Part shown: piece after piece, positions 1 through 7,641 of the stretch
Layout of the letters: each line of letters begins with the position of its first letter
How positions within the stretch are numbered: the stretch's first letter is position 1
DNA from: Halobacteriales archaeon QH_8_67_36
GTDB lineage: Archaea > Halobacteriota > Halobacteria > Halobacteriales > Haloarculaceae
Direction of reading: 5' to 3'
Length of the DNA: 12,595 nucleotides
Assembly (NCBI GenBank): GCA_003021755.1
Contig: PXQZ01000081.1
Location: forward strand, 1-12,595
Made by a program: the position numbers and the translations under genes
The notes under the pieces: model-generated
Told to the model about the DNA's origin: nothing
Seen by the model: only the letters and a program-made list of their open reading frames with translations
Databases searched by the model: none

Positions 1-215
1 ACCGAGCGGACGTTGCCGACGTACCCCCTGAGTGCCTGCGTCGCGGCGTCCAGTTCGTCGGCGTGGTCGTGCAGTTCGGCGACCTCGTCTTCGAGCGCCT
101 CGACCCGTTCGGTCAGCCCCGCGAGGTCGTCCACGGCCGGAAAGCCGTGATCGCCGTCGGTGACGGCGCGCTCGACCGTGCTGACCCGCTCTTCGAGTGT
201 CTCCACGTCCGTCAT
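1..215 (-). CDS. Small coiled-coil protein (DUF7310-like), N-terminal part
   Basis: The ATG is at 215-213 on the minus strand; 71 codons lie in the window and the 3' end is beyond base 1. The protein begins MTDVETLEERVSTVERAVTD, followed by a short loop and a second heptad-like acidic stretch (LTERVEALEDEVAELHDHAD) ending near GYVGNVRSV. Leu and Val spaced at 3-4 residues suggest a coiled coil. No catalytic motif, signal peptide or membrane segment is visible. From memory it matches the haloarchaeal DUF7310 coiled-coil family, whose function is not known to me. It diverges from the gene at 291 with a 75-base gap, so the two promoters probably share that gap. I am fairly sure it is a real gene and less sure of the family name. 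Confidence 0.75.
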   Translation of the reverse strand, partial: MTDVETLEERVSTVERAVTDGDHGFPAVDDLAGLTERVEALEDEVAELHDHADELDAATQALRGYVGNVRS

Positions 216-260
216 GGGCAGGGGTGGTCCCGGCACCGCACTTCAACCCTCGGCCGAAGG

Positions 261-268
261 TTCTTGTA
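261..268 (+). promoter_or_regulatory. Possible TATA box for the gene at 291
   Basis: TTCTTGTA is the most AT-rich patch in this GC-rich gap and lies 23-30 bases before the GTG at 291. That is the spacing expected of a haloarchaeal leaderless transcript. The box is weak and no BRE-like purine run is obvious. Confidence 0.3.
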
Positions 269-290
269 CGATGCCGGGCCCACCGACCCT

Positions 291-692
291 GTGACCGAGA
301 GCGAACGGGCGAAGGCGGCACTTGCAGCACTCGCCGACGGGGAGCCCGAGCGAACCGAGAGGGTCGGGATGAACGACCGACAACGGAACGATATGACGTG
401 CGAGTCGGCCACCGGGAGACCGATGCCGTCGGCGGACGAGCAGGCGGCCGGCGAGCGGGCCGTGGGGACCGACCCGTCGGCCGACTACCACGCGGTCATC
501 GAGCGGGCCGTGGCGGCCACCGAGGACATCGAGGCGGCCGCAGCGTTCGTCGAGTCGGTCGGACTGACGGGGCTGGAGGCCGCCGTCCGACGGGCCGACC
601 GTGAAGTCAGCGGACTGGCCGCGGACGGACGCGAGGCGCTCGCGACCTTCGAGCGGTATCGGGTCGCGGCCGCGGGGCCCGTCGAGGAGTGA
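291..692 (+). CDS. Unrecognised small acidic protein upstream of mre11
   Basis: This is a 133-residue protein if it starts at GTG 291. I chose that start because an AT-rich box lies about 27 bases upstream and the sequence from there (TESERAKAALAALADGEP) looks like a halophile N-terminus. An in-frame ATG at 370 (MNDRQRND) would give a shorter form. Any start before 291 would overlap the opposite-strand gene at 1-215 or its promoter. The second half is Ala/Glu-rich and predicted helical (VIERAVAATEDIEAAAAFVE, then GLEAAVRRADREVSGLA), with no cysteine motif, signal peptide or membrane helix. It ends 64 bases before mre11 on the same strand. I do not recognise the family. Codon use and acidity fit a real haloarchaeal gene, but the function is unknown. 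Confidence 0.65.
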   Translation: MTESERAKAALAALADGEPERTERVGMNDRQRNDMTCESATGRPMPSADEQAAGERAVGTDPSADYHAVIERAVAATEDIEAAAAFVESVGLTGLEAAVRRADREVSGLAADGREALATFERYRVAAAGPVEE

Positions 693-724
693 TGGTCGAT
701 TACTTTCACCGCGGTGGCGACACC

Positions 725-731
725 GCTTTAG
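725..731 (+). promoter_or_regulatory. Likely mre11 TATA box (leaderless)
   Basis: GCTTTAG at 725-731 places a TTTA core 27-30 bases before the mre11 ATG at 757, the usual haloarchaeal distance when transcription starts at or next to the start codon. No Shine-Dalgarno sequence is seen before 757. This suggests that mre11-rad50 has its own promoter downstream of the 291-692 gene. A ten-base palindrome (CACCGCGGTG) lies at 707-716. Confidence 0.4.
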
Positions 732-756
732 GACCGGCTGGCATACGCCCGGACGG

Positions 757-2050
757 ATGACACGGGTGATACACACCGGCGATACCCACATCGGGTACCA
801 GCAGTACCACGTGCCCGAACGCCGGCAGGACTTCCTCTCCGCGTTCCACGCCGTCGTCCGGGATGCCATCGACGACGACGTGGCCGCGGTGGTCCACGCC
901 GGGGACCTGTTCCACGACCGTCGGCCGACGCTATCGGACATTATGGGCACGCTTGACGTTCTGGAGGAACTCGCTGCGGCGGATATACCGTTTCTGGCCG
1001 TCGTGGGCAACCACGAAGCCAAACGCGACGCCCAGTGGCTCGACCTCTACGCCTCGCTGGGGCTCGCGACCCGCCTGGACGACCACCCCACCGTCGTGGG
1101 CGGGACGGCGTTTTATGGGCTCGACTTCGTTCCCCGCTCGAAGCGGGACGACCTGAGCTACGACTTCGCTCCCCACGACGCCGACCACGCGGCGCTCGTG
1201 ACCCACGGCCTGTTCCAGCCGTTCGACCACGGCGACTGGGAGGCCAGCGAGGTGCTTGGCGAGTCCTCCGTCGACTTCGACGCCCTGCTGCTGGGCGACA
1301 ACCACAAGCCCGGCAAACAGGAGGTCGACGACGCGTGGGTCCATCGTCAGCTTCGACGGCGGGGTGCGCATCACCCGGCGCGGGCTCGATACCCGCGAGT
1401 TCGTCTTCGTGGACGTGGAACTCGACGCCGCGGAGGGCCTCGAACGGGTCCGCAGTCGGGTCGGCCAGCACGACATCGACGACGCCGTCGTCATCGTCAG
1501 CATCGACGGCGACGGCGAGCCCATCGCTCCGGCGAGCATCGAGGAGTACGCCCTCGACCGGGGGGCACTCGTCGCTCGCGTCACCGACCACCGGGAACTG
1601 GCCGCCGACGAGCGCGAGACCAGCGTGAGCTTCGCCGACCCCGACGACGCCGTCGCCGAGCGGGTGCGGGAACTCGGGCTGAGCGGGGCCGCCCACGACA
1701 TCGACGAGACCGTTCGGGCCTCGAAAGTCGCCGACGCCAACGTAGCCGAGACGGTCGAGGACCGCGTCAGGGAGCTGGCCGAAAACGACTCGGAGGCGCT
1801 CGACACCGCGGCCGCGGAAACTCCGTCGGACGACGACGGCTCGACCGCCACAGCCGCCGAGACCGACGGCGGCGACACGGCAGCGGACGCGACCGGCACA
1901 GATGTGGCGGGCGACGGTCCGAGCGCCGAGACGACGGTCGAGGACCCGAGCGCCGACGCAGCGACAGACGACCAGTCGAGCGACGAGGCGGCCGCGGACG
2001 CCCCGTCCGAGTCCGCCGGCGAGGACCAGTCCCTGGAGGAGTTCCTGTGA
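757..2050 (+). pseudogene. mre11: mre11 DNA double-strand-break nuclease, frameshifted
   Basis: Mre11 is the Mn-dependent phosphoesterase subunit of the Mre11-Rad50 DNA-end-processing complex. The frame from ATG 757 gives residues 1-195 with metal-site motifs GDTH (D9, H11), HAGD (D50), GNHE (N85, H86), THG (H150) and GDNH (H183). After AWV (V195, 1339-1341) this frame turns into Arg/Gly/Pro-rich nonsense. The true C-terminal part resumes in another frame at 1343 with IVSFDGGVRITRRGLDTRE and continues for 235 residues to TGA 2048-2050, ending in a long acidic tail and EEFL. Family members carry about 20 residues between these points, including a Tyr-Cys-Gly-Ser-Thr-Glu-Arg-like block that follows the last metal motif; none of it is present. 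I infer a deletion of roughly 59 bases. Read straight through, the 757 frame would run to TGA 2059-2061, giving 434 residues. It is probably inactive, unless the lesion is a sequence error. Confidence 0.85.
1339..1345 (+). other. Deletion/frameshift junction in mre11
   Basis: The last codon in the N-terminal frame that fits Mre11 is GTC (V195) at 1339-1341. The first codon that fits in the C-terminal frame is ATC at 1343-1345, leaving one extra C at 1342. The expected conserved block between the two is absent, so this is a junction and not just a one-base indel. The size and original sequence of the lost segment are inferred from memory of the family. Confidence 0.7.
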
Positions 2051-2054
2051 GGTG
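2049..2054 (+). promoter_or_regulatory. rad50 Shine-Dalgarno overlapping the mre11 stop
   Basis: GAGGTG overlaps the last two bases of the mre11 TGA (2048-2050) and sits six bases before ATG 2061. It supports 2061 as the rad50 start and implies translation from a shared mre11-rad50 message. Confidence 0.6.
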
Positions 2055-2060
2055 TCGCTG

Positions 2061-4742
2061 ATGCGGTTCCAGCGAATCGCGATGGAACGGTTCAAGTGCT
2101 ACGACGACGCCGACCTCACGCTCGACCCCGGCGTGACCGTCATCCACGGGCTCAACGGCAGCGGGAAGTCCTCGCTGCTGGAGGCCTGTTTCTTCGCCCT
2201 CTACGGCTCGAAGGCTATCGACGAGAATCTGGAGGACGTGGTCACCATCGGCGCGGACGACTGCACGGTCGAACTCCGGTTCGCCCACGCGGGCGGGGAG
2301 TACCATCTCACTCGCCGGGTCCGCAACACCGGCGAGCGCGCGACGACGGCCAAGTGCGTGCTGGAGACGCCGGATGACACCTTCGAGGGGGTACGGGCGG
2401 TCCGTCGGCGCGTCACGGAGCTACTGCGGATGGACAGCGAGGCGTTCGTAAACTGCGCGTACGTCCGCCAGGGCGAGGTGAACAAGCTCATCAACGCCTC
2501 GGCGAGCGACCGCCAGGATATGTTGGACGACCTCCTCCAACTGGGGAAGCTAGAGGAGTACCGGGAACGGGCCAGCGACGCCCGCGTCGGCGTCAAGCGC
2601 GTGCGCGACGGCAAGCGGGACGTCCTCTCGAATCTCGACGACCAGATTGCGGCCAAGGAGGAGCAGGGACTCCACGAGCGACTGAACGCGCTGGAGACCG
2701 AGCTCTCGGAGACGACTGCCGAGATCGAACGCATCGAAGATCAGCGCGAGACGGCCGTGGAGACGCTGGAGCAGTCGACTGCCGTCCTCGAAGAGCACGA
2801 GGAGCGCCGCGAACAGCTCGCCGACCTGCAGGGAGACATCGAGGAACTGGAAGGCGAGATCAGGGAGACGGAGGCCGAACGCGACCGGATCAAGGAGCGC
2901 ATCTCGGCGCTGAAAACCGAGCGCGAGGAACTCGGCGAGGAGCTCGCGGAGACGCTCGCCGAGACTGCGCTCGAGGAGCCCGACCCCGACGCCGTCGAGG
3001 CCCGGTTGGATGAACTGGAAGCGAGCGCCGAGGACCTCCGCTCACGCATCGAAACCCGGAAAGTCGAGGCCCAGAAACACAGCAGCGAGGCCGACTCGCG
3101 CCAGTCGGAAGCCGAGGAGCTCGAATCGCGAGCCGAGTCGAAGCGCGAGGAGGCCACTGAACTCGAATCGGCGCTCGAAGACGCGCGGGAGACGGTCGCC
3201 GAGCGCCGGGCGAAGCTCGACGACATCGACGAGCGAATCGAGACGCTCGAAGCGCGGTTCGCGGACGGCGACGTAGCCCGCGAGGACGCGCCGGCCCACC
3301 GCGACTCGGTGGCCGAGGAACTCGACGAGGCCCGCCAGCGGGTGACGGAACTGGAGACGAAACTGGCAAGCGAACGCGAGTCGCTCCGGGAGGCCGAGGC
3401 GCTGCTCGACGAGGGGAAATGTCCCGAGTGCGGGCAGGACGTCGCCGACTCCCCGCACGTCGACTCCATCGAGGACGACCGCGGGCGGGTCGCCGAACTG
3501 GAGACCGAACTCGACGCGGCCCGCGAGCGGGTCGGGACGCTCGAAGCACGGCTGGAGCGGGCCGAGTCACTGGCCGACACCGCCGACACGCTGGACAGTC
3601 TCGAAGACGACCGCGCGAACGTCGTCCGGCTCATCGAGGAGAAAGCGTCCGGTCTGGAGGCCGATGAGGAACGCATCGAGACGTTGCGCGAGTCGGCCAC
3701 AGCGTTCGACACCGAGGCCGAGGCGAAACGGGCGGCCGCTAGCGAGGCCGAAGAACGGGCCGCCGAGGCCCGCTCGACCATCGGCGAGTGCAATCAGGAA
3801 CACCAGACGGTCAAGCAATCCATCGAGCGGCTGGAGCGGGTCGCGGCGCTGTTCGACGACATCGACGACTGCGACAGCGACATCGAACAGCTCCGCGAGA
3901 AGCGCAGCCAGCGGGCGGTGATGAACGAACAGCGCCGCGAGCGGCTGGCGGAGAAACGCGAGCGCAAGGCGGAACTCGCCGCGAAGGTCGACGAGGACCG
4001 CATCGCGGAGGCGCGCGACGAGAAATCGCGGGCCACGGCGTACATCGAGCAGGCCGACGCGAAGCTCGACGACCTCCGGGAAGAACGCGACGAGACCCAG
4101 TCGGCCATCGGCGGCGTCCGAAACGAAATCGAGGAACTGGAGGGCCTCCGCGAGCGGCGCGAGCAGCTCGCCGACACCGTCTCGAAGCTCGACGCGCTGT
4201 ACGACGAGAGCGAACAGCTCCAGGAGATGTACGGGACCCTCCGCGCTGACCTCCGCCAGCGCAACGTCGAGACGCTCGAACGGATGCTCAACGAGACGTT
4301 CTCGCTAGTGTACCAGAACGATTCCTACTCCCACATCGAACTCGACGGGGAGTACCGGCTGACGGTTTACCAGAAGGACGGCGACCCGCTGGAGCCCGAG
4401 CAGCTCTCGGGCGGGGAGCGGGCGCTGTTCAACCTCAGCCTGCGCTGTGCCATCTACCGGCTGCTAGCGGAGGGCATCGAGGGGGCGGCCCCGATGCCGC
4501 CGCTCATCCTCGACGAACCGACGGTGTTCCTGGACTCGGGCCACGTCACACAGTTGCTGGACCTCGTGGCGTACATGCGCGACGAGGTCGGCGTCGCACA
4601 GATTCTCGTCGTCAGCCACGACGAGGAACTCGTCGGCGCGGCCGACGACCTCGTGCGTGTCGAGAAGAACGCCACGTCGAACCGCTCGCACGTCTCGCGG
4701 GTCGAGCGCATCGAGGAGACGGTCGCCGAACTCGCGGACTAG
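2061..4742 (+). CDS. rad50: Rad50 DNA repair ATPase (SMC-like)
   Basis: Rad50 is the ABC/SMC-type ATPase that partners Mre11 in binding and tethering broken DNA ends. This copy has 893 residues and looks complete. Visible features in order: N-terminal [14 protein letters not shown]; Walker A GLNGSGKS at 30-37; Q-loop Q137 in YVRQGEV; a long Glu/Arg/Leu-rich coiled coil from about 175 to 740, broken by the zinc hook CPEC at 454-457, which dimerises through zinc; signature LSGGE at 782-786; Walker B LILDEP with D818 and E819; and switch His H853 in VVSHDEE. The start at 2061 is supported by a Shine-Dalgarno at 2049-2054 and a ten-base gap from the mre11 stop. Nothing in the frame looks broken, although the upstream partner gene is. 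Without functional Mre11 the protein would lack its nuclease, but could still bind and bridge DNA. Confidence 0.97.
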   Translation: MRFQRIAMERFKCYDDADLTLDPGVTVIHGLNGSGKSSLLEACFFALYGSKAIDENLEDVVTIGADDCTVELRFAHAGGEYHLTRRVRNTGERATTAKCVLETPDDTFEGVRAVRRRVTELLRMDSEAFVNCAYVRQGEVNKLINASASDRQDMLDDLLQLGKLEEYRERASDARVGVKRVRDGKRDVLSNLDDQIAAKEEQGLHERLNALETELSETTAEIERIEDQRETAVETLEQSTAVLEEHEERREQLADLQGDIEELEGEIRETEAERDRIKERISALKTEREELGEELAETLAETALEEPDPDAVEARLDELEASAEDLRSRIETRKVEAQKHSSEADSRQSEAEELESRAESKREEATELESALEDARETVAERRAKLDDIDERIETLEARFADGDVAREDAPAHRDSVAEELDEARQRVTELETKLASERESLREAEALLDEGKCPECGQDVADSPHVDSIEDDRGRVAELETELDAARERVGTLEARLERAESLADTADTLDSLEDDRANVVRLIEEKASGLEADEERIETLRESATAFDTEAEAKRAAASEAEERAAEARSTIGECNQEHQTVKQSIERLERVAALFDDIDDCDSDIEQLREKRSQRAVMNEQRRERLAEKRERKAELAAKVDEDRIAEARDEKSRATAYIEQADAKLDDLREERDETQSAIGGVRNEIEELEGLRERREQLADTVSKLDALYDESEQLQEMYGTLRADLRQRNVETLERMLNETFSLVYQNDSYSHIELDGEYRLTVYQKDGDPLEPEQLSGGERALFNLSLRCAIYRLLAEGIEGAAPMPPLILDEPTVFLDSGHVTQLLDLVAYMRDEVGVAQILVVSHDEELVGAADDLVRVEKNATSNRSHVSRVERIEETVAELAD

Positions 4743-4839
4743 CCTGGGGCGTCAGCGAACAGTTTGCAGCAGGTTGGTTTCAGCGCTGTCACGGACGGAT
4801 TGCCTATTCAGTGTATCTGCTTACTGACAGTGCAAAGAG

Positions 4840-4854
4840 CGAGTGATATACTCG
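4840..4854. repeat. Short inverted repeat in the rad50-antitoxin gap
   Basis: CGAGT, a five-base spacer and ACTCG form a short dyad about 80 bases before the antitoxin start. The rest of the 193-base gap (4743-4935) holds no plausible gene; the only other elements seen are the promoter and operator boxes at 4895-4935. With five-base arms the dyad may be chance. Confidence 0.3.
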
Positions 4855-4894
4855 AAGCACATCCGAGGAGAGACACTCCCTTCGCTACAAGCTC

Positions 4895-4935
4895 CGTTAC
4901 ATCTATTACGTAACGTATCGTGCTGTATTGTAACG
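4895..4935 (+). promoter_or_regulatory. Promoter and probable operator of the toxin-antitoxin pair
   Basis: CGTTAC at 4895-4900 and GTAACG at 4910-4915 form an inverted repeat with a nine-base spacer, and a third copy, GTAACG, occupies 4930-4935 directly before the ATG. The second copy overlaps the palindrome TTACGTAA (4906-4913). The AT-rich CTATTACG at 4903-4910 is 26-33 bases before the ATG, where a TATA box for a leaderless message would be. Boxes that overlap the TATA element and the start site are what autoregulation by a ribbon-helix-helix antitoxin would need. The repeats are visible; the regulator is inferred. Confidence 0.5.
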
Positions 4936-5229
4936 ATGAAAACCGTCACGACTCGAATACCCGAAGACGACGAAGAGGCTTTGTCCGCACTCGAAGAAAA
5001 GCTAACCGCAGACCGGTCGGAGGTTCTGCGCCGGCTCATCCGACAAGGCCTCACAGACTGGCGCCGGGAGCAGGCAGTTGAACAGCTGCGAGAGCATACC
5101 ATAACCCTCCGTCGGGCGGCCGAGATTGCCGACGTGACGTACGTCGAAATGCTCTCTCTTGCCGCTGAGGAAGATATCGATACCGGATACACGACTGACG
5201 AACTTGAACGAGACCTCGGACGGATTTGA
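4936..5229 (+). CDS. Antitoxin, UPF0175-like with ribbon-helix-helix N-terminus
   Basis: This 97-residue protein starts at ATG 4936. An upstream in-frame start at 4843 would add 31 residues across the promoter boxes and is unlikely. Residues 1-45 (MKTVTTRIPEDDEEALSALE, later SEVLRRLIRQGL) have the beta-strand plus two-helix pattern of a ribbon-helix-helix DNA-binding domain. Residues about 50-97 (AVEQLREHTITLRRAAEIAD, then YVEMLSLAAEEDID) resemble the UPF0175 helix-turn-helix domain. Such proteins usually neutralise a PIN-domain toxin and repress their own operon. Its TGA overlaps the next gene's ATG by one base, the normal coupling in these pairs. Base composition is visibly lower in GC than rad50, suggesting lateral acquisition. 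Confidence 0.85.
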   Translation: MKTVTTRIPEDDEEALSALEEKLTADRSEVLRRLIRQGLTDWRREQAVEQLREHTITLRRAAEIADVTYVEMLSLAAEEDIDTGYTTDELERDLGRI

Positions 5230-5720
5230 TGGCTGTCGTTGATTCGTCCGCACTGATCCCGCTCGCACGGATTGGTCGTCTTGACCTCATTTCGGCAATC
5301 TTCGACAAACTACGGACAACCCGTCAGGTTCGAGATGAAGTCCTCACCGAGGGGAAGCGAGGGACTGCCGCACTGACCACCTTTTTTGATGACGTGTCGA
5401 TTTGTGAGATGCCAACCGGCACTGAAAACGTCGCATCGCTGGAGGGGGTGACTGTGGCCGACGCATCGGTAATTTTGCTTGCTGACAAAGGAGAAGAAGT
5501 GTTACTCGCCAACGATAAAGGACTCATTGAAGTCGCCCGGAGTCATGGTGTTGAATGTTGGTGGGTGACAACGCTACTGCTCAAGTGTACGAAAGAAGGG
5601 GCATTGACTGCCACAGAAGCGACCGATGTATTGTATGACCTCGTGAATGCAGGCATGAATCTTTCCCCACAAGTGTATACGCAGGTACAGCGGAAACTTC
5701 GAGAACTCGGCGAAACATAG
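5229..5720 (+). CDS. PIN-domain toxin, DUF3368-like (VapC-type)
   Basis: This is a 163-residue probable endoribonuclease toxin. It starts at ATG 5229, overlapping the antitoxin TGA (5227-5229); a TTG at 5226 is also in frame but less likely. The PIN acidic residues can be placed at D5 (VVDSSALIPLA), E37 (RDEV), D78 (VADASVILLAD) and D96 (LLANDKGL), with the last two in the usual hydrophobic contexts. This arrangement matches DUF3368, the usual partner of UPF0175 antitoxins. VapC-type PIN enzymes cleave RNA, often tRNA or rRNA, using Mg; the target here cannot be read from sequence. The acidic set looks complete, so the toxin is probably active. Two 60-base stretches counted by hand (5281-5340 and 5461-5520) have 29 and 26 G+C, against 45 in a rad50 stretch (4381-4440), consistent with transfer. 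Confidence 0.85.
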   Translation: MAVVDSSALIPLARIGRLDLISAIFDKLRTTRQVRDEVLTEGKRGTAALTTFFDDVSICEMPTGTENVASLEGVTVADASVILLADKGEEVLLANDKGLIEVARSHGVECWWVTTLLLKCTKEGALTATEATDVLYDLVNAGMNLSPQVYTQVQRKLRELGET

Positions 5721-5734
5721 GGTGCCTCCTCATT

Positions 5735-5759
5735 GGTCACTGCACTGCTTGCACTGACC
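5735..5759 (+). terminator. Imperfect hairpin after the toxin gene
   Basis: GGTCACTGCA at 5735-5744 and TGCACTGACC at 5750-5759 pair over 10 bases with one mismatch around the loop CTGCT. It begins 15 bases after the toxin stop, in the 101-base gap between two converging genes. It is not followed by a clean T-run, so it may act as an RNA-stabilising hairpin instead of a terminator. The base pairing is directly visible; the role is inferred. Confidence 0.4.
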
Positions 5760-5821
5760 GAATTAGGCGTTTGATTTCACTCGATATGGTCGCTAACTAC
5801 CTGTAAAGTAGACGCTGCAAA

Positions 5822-7111
5822 CTATTCGTTCTCTATGGTCCTGAGTGCCACCAGCCCAGCGGGCCCGACGACGAACATTCGGCCGGCCGCGATGACAGGC
5901 GATGCGTACTCCACTGCATGAACGGACGAGAGTTGCCAGTGTTCGCGGTCCGGGCCGAGAAAGCCGTCTGTCTCACGGCGGAAGGCACGGACATCGCCAG
6001 ACACGACAAGTACATCTTCCTCCGTCACGACAGGGGCGGCCGTGCCCTCGCTCGGAAGGTGAGCCTGCCAGGTTGTCTCCCCGGTCCTGGGGTCGAGTTC
6101 GTGGAGATCGCCGACGACAACGTAGATATCGCCGTTGGCGGCCGTCGCTGCCCCAGCACGGCTGTGGAGGTCGCGCCGCCAGCGGACCTCTCCAGCGTGA
6201 TCGATGGCGACGGTCTCCCGGTGGCCGGTCTGCACGACACCACCCTCATCGATGGCCGACGCAGCGTATGCCGTATCGACAGGGACACGCCAGCGTTCCT
6301 CACCAGATTCCCGATCAAGTTTTACGAGATTGTTTCGGTCGGGAACGTACACTCCCTCCGCGGTGACGGCGGGCGGGATTTGTGTGGCGGTGGAATCGCC
6401 GAGATTGTACTCGTCGTAGATCAGTGGGTCGAGCGGTTGCTGCCAGCGTTCACTGCCGTCGGGCGTGAGTCGGACGCACTTGGTGGCGCTCCGAGCATAG
6501 ATGTCCCCGTCTGCGATGGTGAGGCCGTACGTCGCCCGGTCCCCGACACGTATTGTATCGACGAGTTCGCCGTCGGAAAGCGAGAGAACAGTGACCAACG
6601 CCGGTTCCGGGTCCGTAGAGTTGCCCTTCCGGACGACTCGCGTCGGGACGTACAGTCGATTCCGACTCTGGTCGATCGCTGGTGCGCCAGAGACCTCACT
6701 CTCGAGGCGTTGCTCCCACTCCTCGTTCCCATCGGGTCTGAGTGCGACCACCCGCCGTTCGGCGGCGAAGTACACGACACCATCGTTGACGACGGGCGAC
6801 GTGTACGGCCACCCACCCGAGGTCAGAATGTCGAAGTCAGTGGCTTCCGGCGCGCCGCCTGCGACGCGATTCGTGTTCTGTGAGCTGTTGCCATACGAGT
6901 GCCAGTCGCCGTCGTGGAACGGTGCTGGCTCCACGGAGTCGTCAACAACGTTGCATCCCGCAAGCGTACTTGCCGTCGCGGTCCCTACGGCCGCGAGGAC
7001 CGATCGACGCGTCACACGGGTTCGAGAAGATTGCGATCGGAATGGTTCTTCCTTGACTGAGTCGTCCTGTGGGGAGGAAGGATTAGCGGGGGACACTGGT
7101 CGCAGTATCAC
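5822..7111 (-). CDS. Tat-exported lipoprotein with PQQ-like beta-propeller repeats
   Basis: The protein has 429 residues if it starts at GTG 7111. The signal region reads TRRSVLAAVGTATASTLAGC: a twin arginine (R35, R36), a hydrophobic stretch and a lipobox LAGC (residues 50-53), so it is probably exported folded by Tat and anchored by a lipid on C53. The mature part has repeated propeller blades of the PQQ/BamB type, seen as 'V-YFAAERRVVALRPDGNEEW', 'ALxxxDGSERW', 'KLDRESGEERW', 'ELDPRTGETTW'. No enzyme active site is evident; an extracellular scaffold or binding role is most likely. The start is uncertain: GTG 7096 or GTG 7015 are also in frame, and 7015 (MTRRSVLAAVG) would give the more typical short signal peptide. 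It converges on the toxin gene and is not obviously part of an operon. Confidence 0.85.
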   Translation of the reverse strand: MILRPVSPANPSSPQDDSVKEEPFRSQSSRTRVTRRSVLAAVGTATASTLAGCNVVDDSVEPAPFHDGDWHSYGNSSQNTNRVAGGAPEATDFDILTSGGWPYTSPVVNDGVVYFAAERRVVALRPDGNEEWEQRLESEVSGAPAIDQSRNRLYVPTRVVRKGNSTDPEPALVTVLSLSDGELVDTIRVGDRATYGLTIADGDIYARSATKCVRLTPDGSERWQQPLDPLIYDEYNLGDSTATQIPPAVTAEGVYVPDRNNLVKLDRESGEERWRVPVDTAYAASAIDEGGVVQTGHRETVAIDHAGEVRWRRDLHSRAGAATAANGDIYVVVGDLHELDPRTGETTWQAHLPSEGTAAPVVTEEDVLVVSGDVRAFRRETDGFLGPDREHWQLSSVHAVEYASPVIAAGRMFVVGPAGLVALRTIENE

Positions 7112-7194
7112 CCCGGTGTGAGATGTGTCTTGTGTGCACTGACGAATCGCTCTCCTATGAGTGAGTATGCGAACGGTTCTCTGATACTGCCGGA

Positions 7195-7617
7195 CTAGCC
7201 AGTGAGGAACGCGACCGCCTCGCTCGCCGTTTCTGTCGTGTCGTAGCCCGGCCGGCCGACCACGTCCGTCGTCACGACGAGCCCGGCGGCGCGGAACTCC
7301 CCGAGCAGCCCGTGGAGGTCGCTCTCACAGAGGTCGTAGCTGTCCAGTATATCGTGGACCGACAGCGGCCCCCGCCGGTCGAGTTCGACCAGGAGCCCCA
7401 GCGCTCGGTCGTCGTGGGCGGCCGTGAGGACCGTCTGGACGGCCGCGGGAACGGCGGCTGCGGCGGCCGCGAGGGGGGACTCGCCGTCGACCGGCTCCAG
7501 TGTCTCGTTGGCGACGTGTTTCTCGGCGCCGGTTTCCGGGTCGCGGACGAGGCTCGATTCGCTGGACCGCTCGACCAGCACGTAGTGGGTCCCCGACTCG
7601 TCGCGGACGGTGCGCAT
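7195..7617 (-). CDS. Small winged-helix-like protein (DUF7346-like)
   Basis: This is a 140-residue protein starting at ATG 7617. Residues 1-45 (MRTVRDESGTHYVLVERSSE, then LVRDPETGAEKHVANETLEP) look like a small beta domain. After an Ala-rich linker, residues about 68-140 (ALGLLVELDRRGPLSVHDIL, then ESDLHGLLGEFRAAGLV) have the helix-turn-helix and wing pattern typical of archaeal transcriptional regulators. From memory this matches the haloarchaeal DUF7346 family. It is soluble, with no cysteine-metal motif. It lies 24 bases downstream of the DUF7322-like gene on the same strand, so the two are probably cotranscribed. DNA binding is inferred from the fold pattern only; no target can be named. 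Confidence 0.8.
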   Translation of the reverse strand: MRTVRDESGTHYVLVERSSESSLVRDPETGAEKHVANETLEPVDGESPLAAAAAAVPAAVQTVLTAAHDDRALGLLVELDRRGPLSVHDILDSYDLCESDLHGLLGEFRAAGLVVTTDVVGRPGYDTTETASEAVAFLTG

Positions 7618-7641
7618 ACTCGCCGTTACTGTCGGGCGTGG

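Noticed and set aside
707..716. Palindrome CACCGCGGTG before mre11 as an operator
   Set aside because: A ten-base GC palindrome is easily found by chance in this composition and no second copy was seen nearby.
2741..3793. Ser-rich open frame antisense to rad50
   Set aside because: The Ser/Arg composition is what the reverse frame of Glu/Leu-rich coiled-coil codons yields; rad50 is certain here.
4843..4935. N-terminal extension of the antitoxin
   Set aside because: It would translate through the repeated promoter boxes and adds non-halophile-like residues; ATG 4936 has a TATA-like box at the right distance.
5918..6883. 321-codon plus-strand frame across the propeller gene
   Set aside because: The minus strand gives a Tat signal, lipobox and propeller repeats; the plus frame has no family features.
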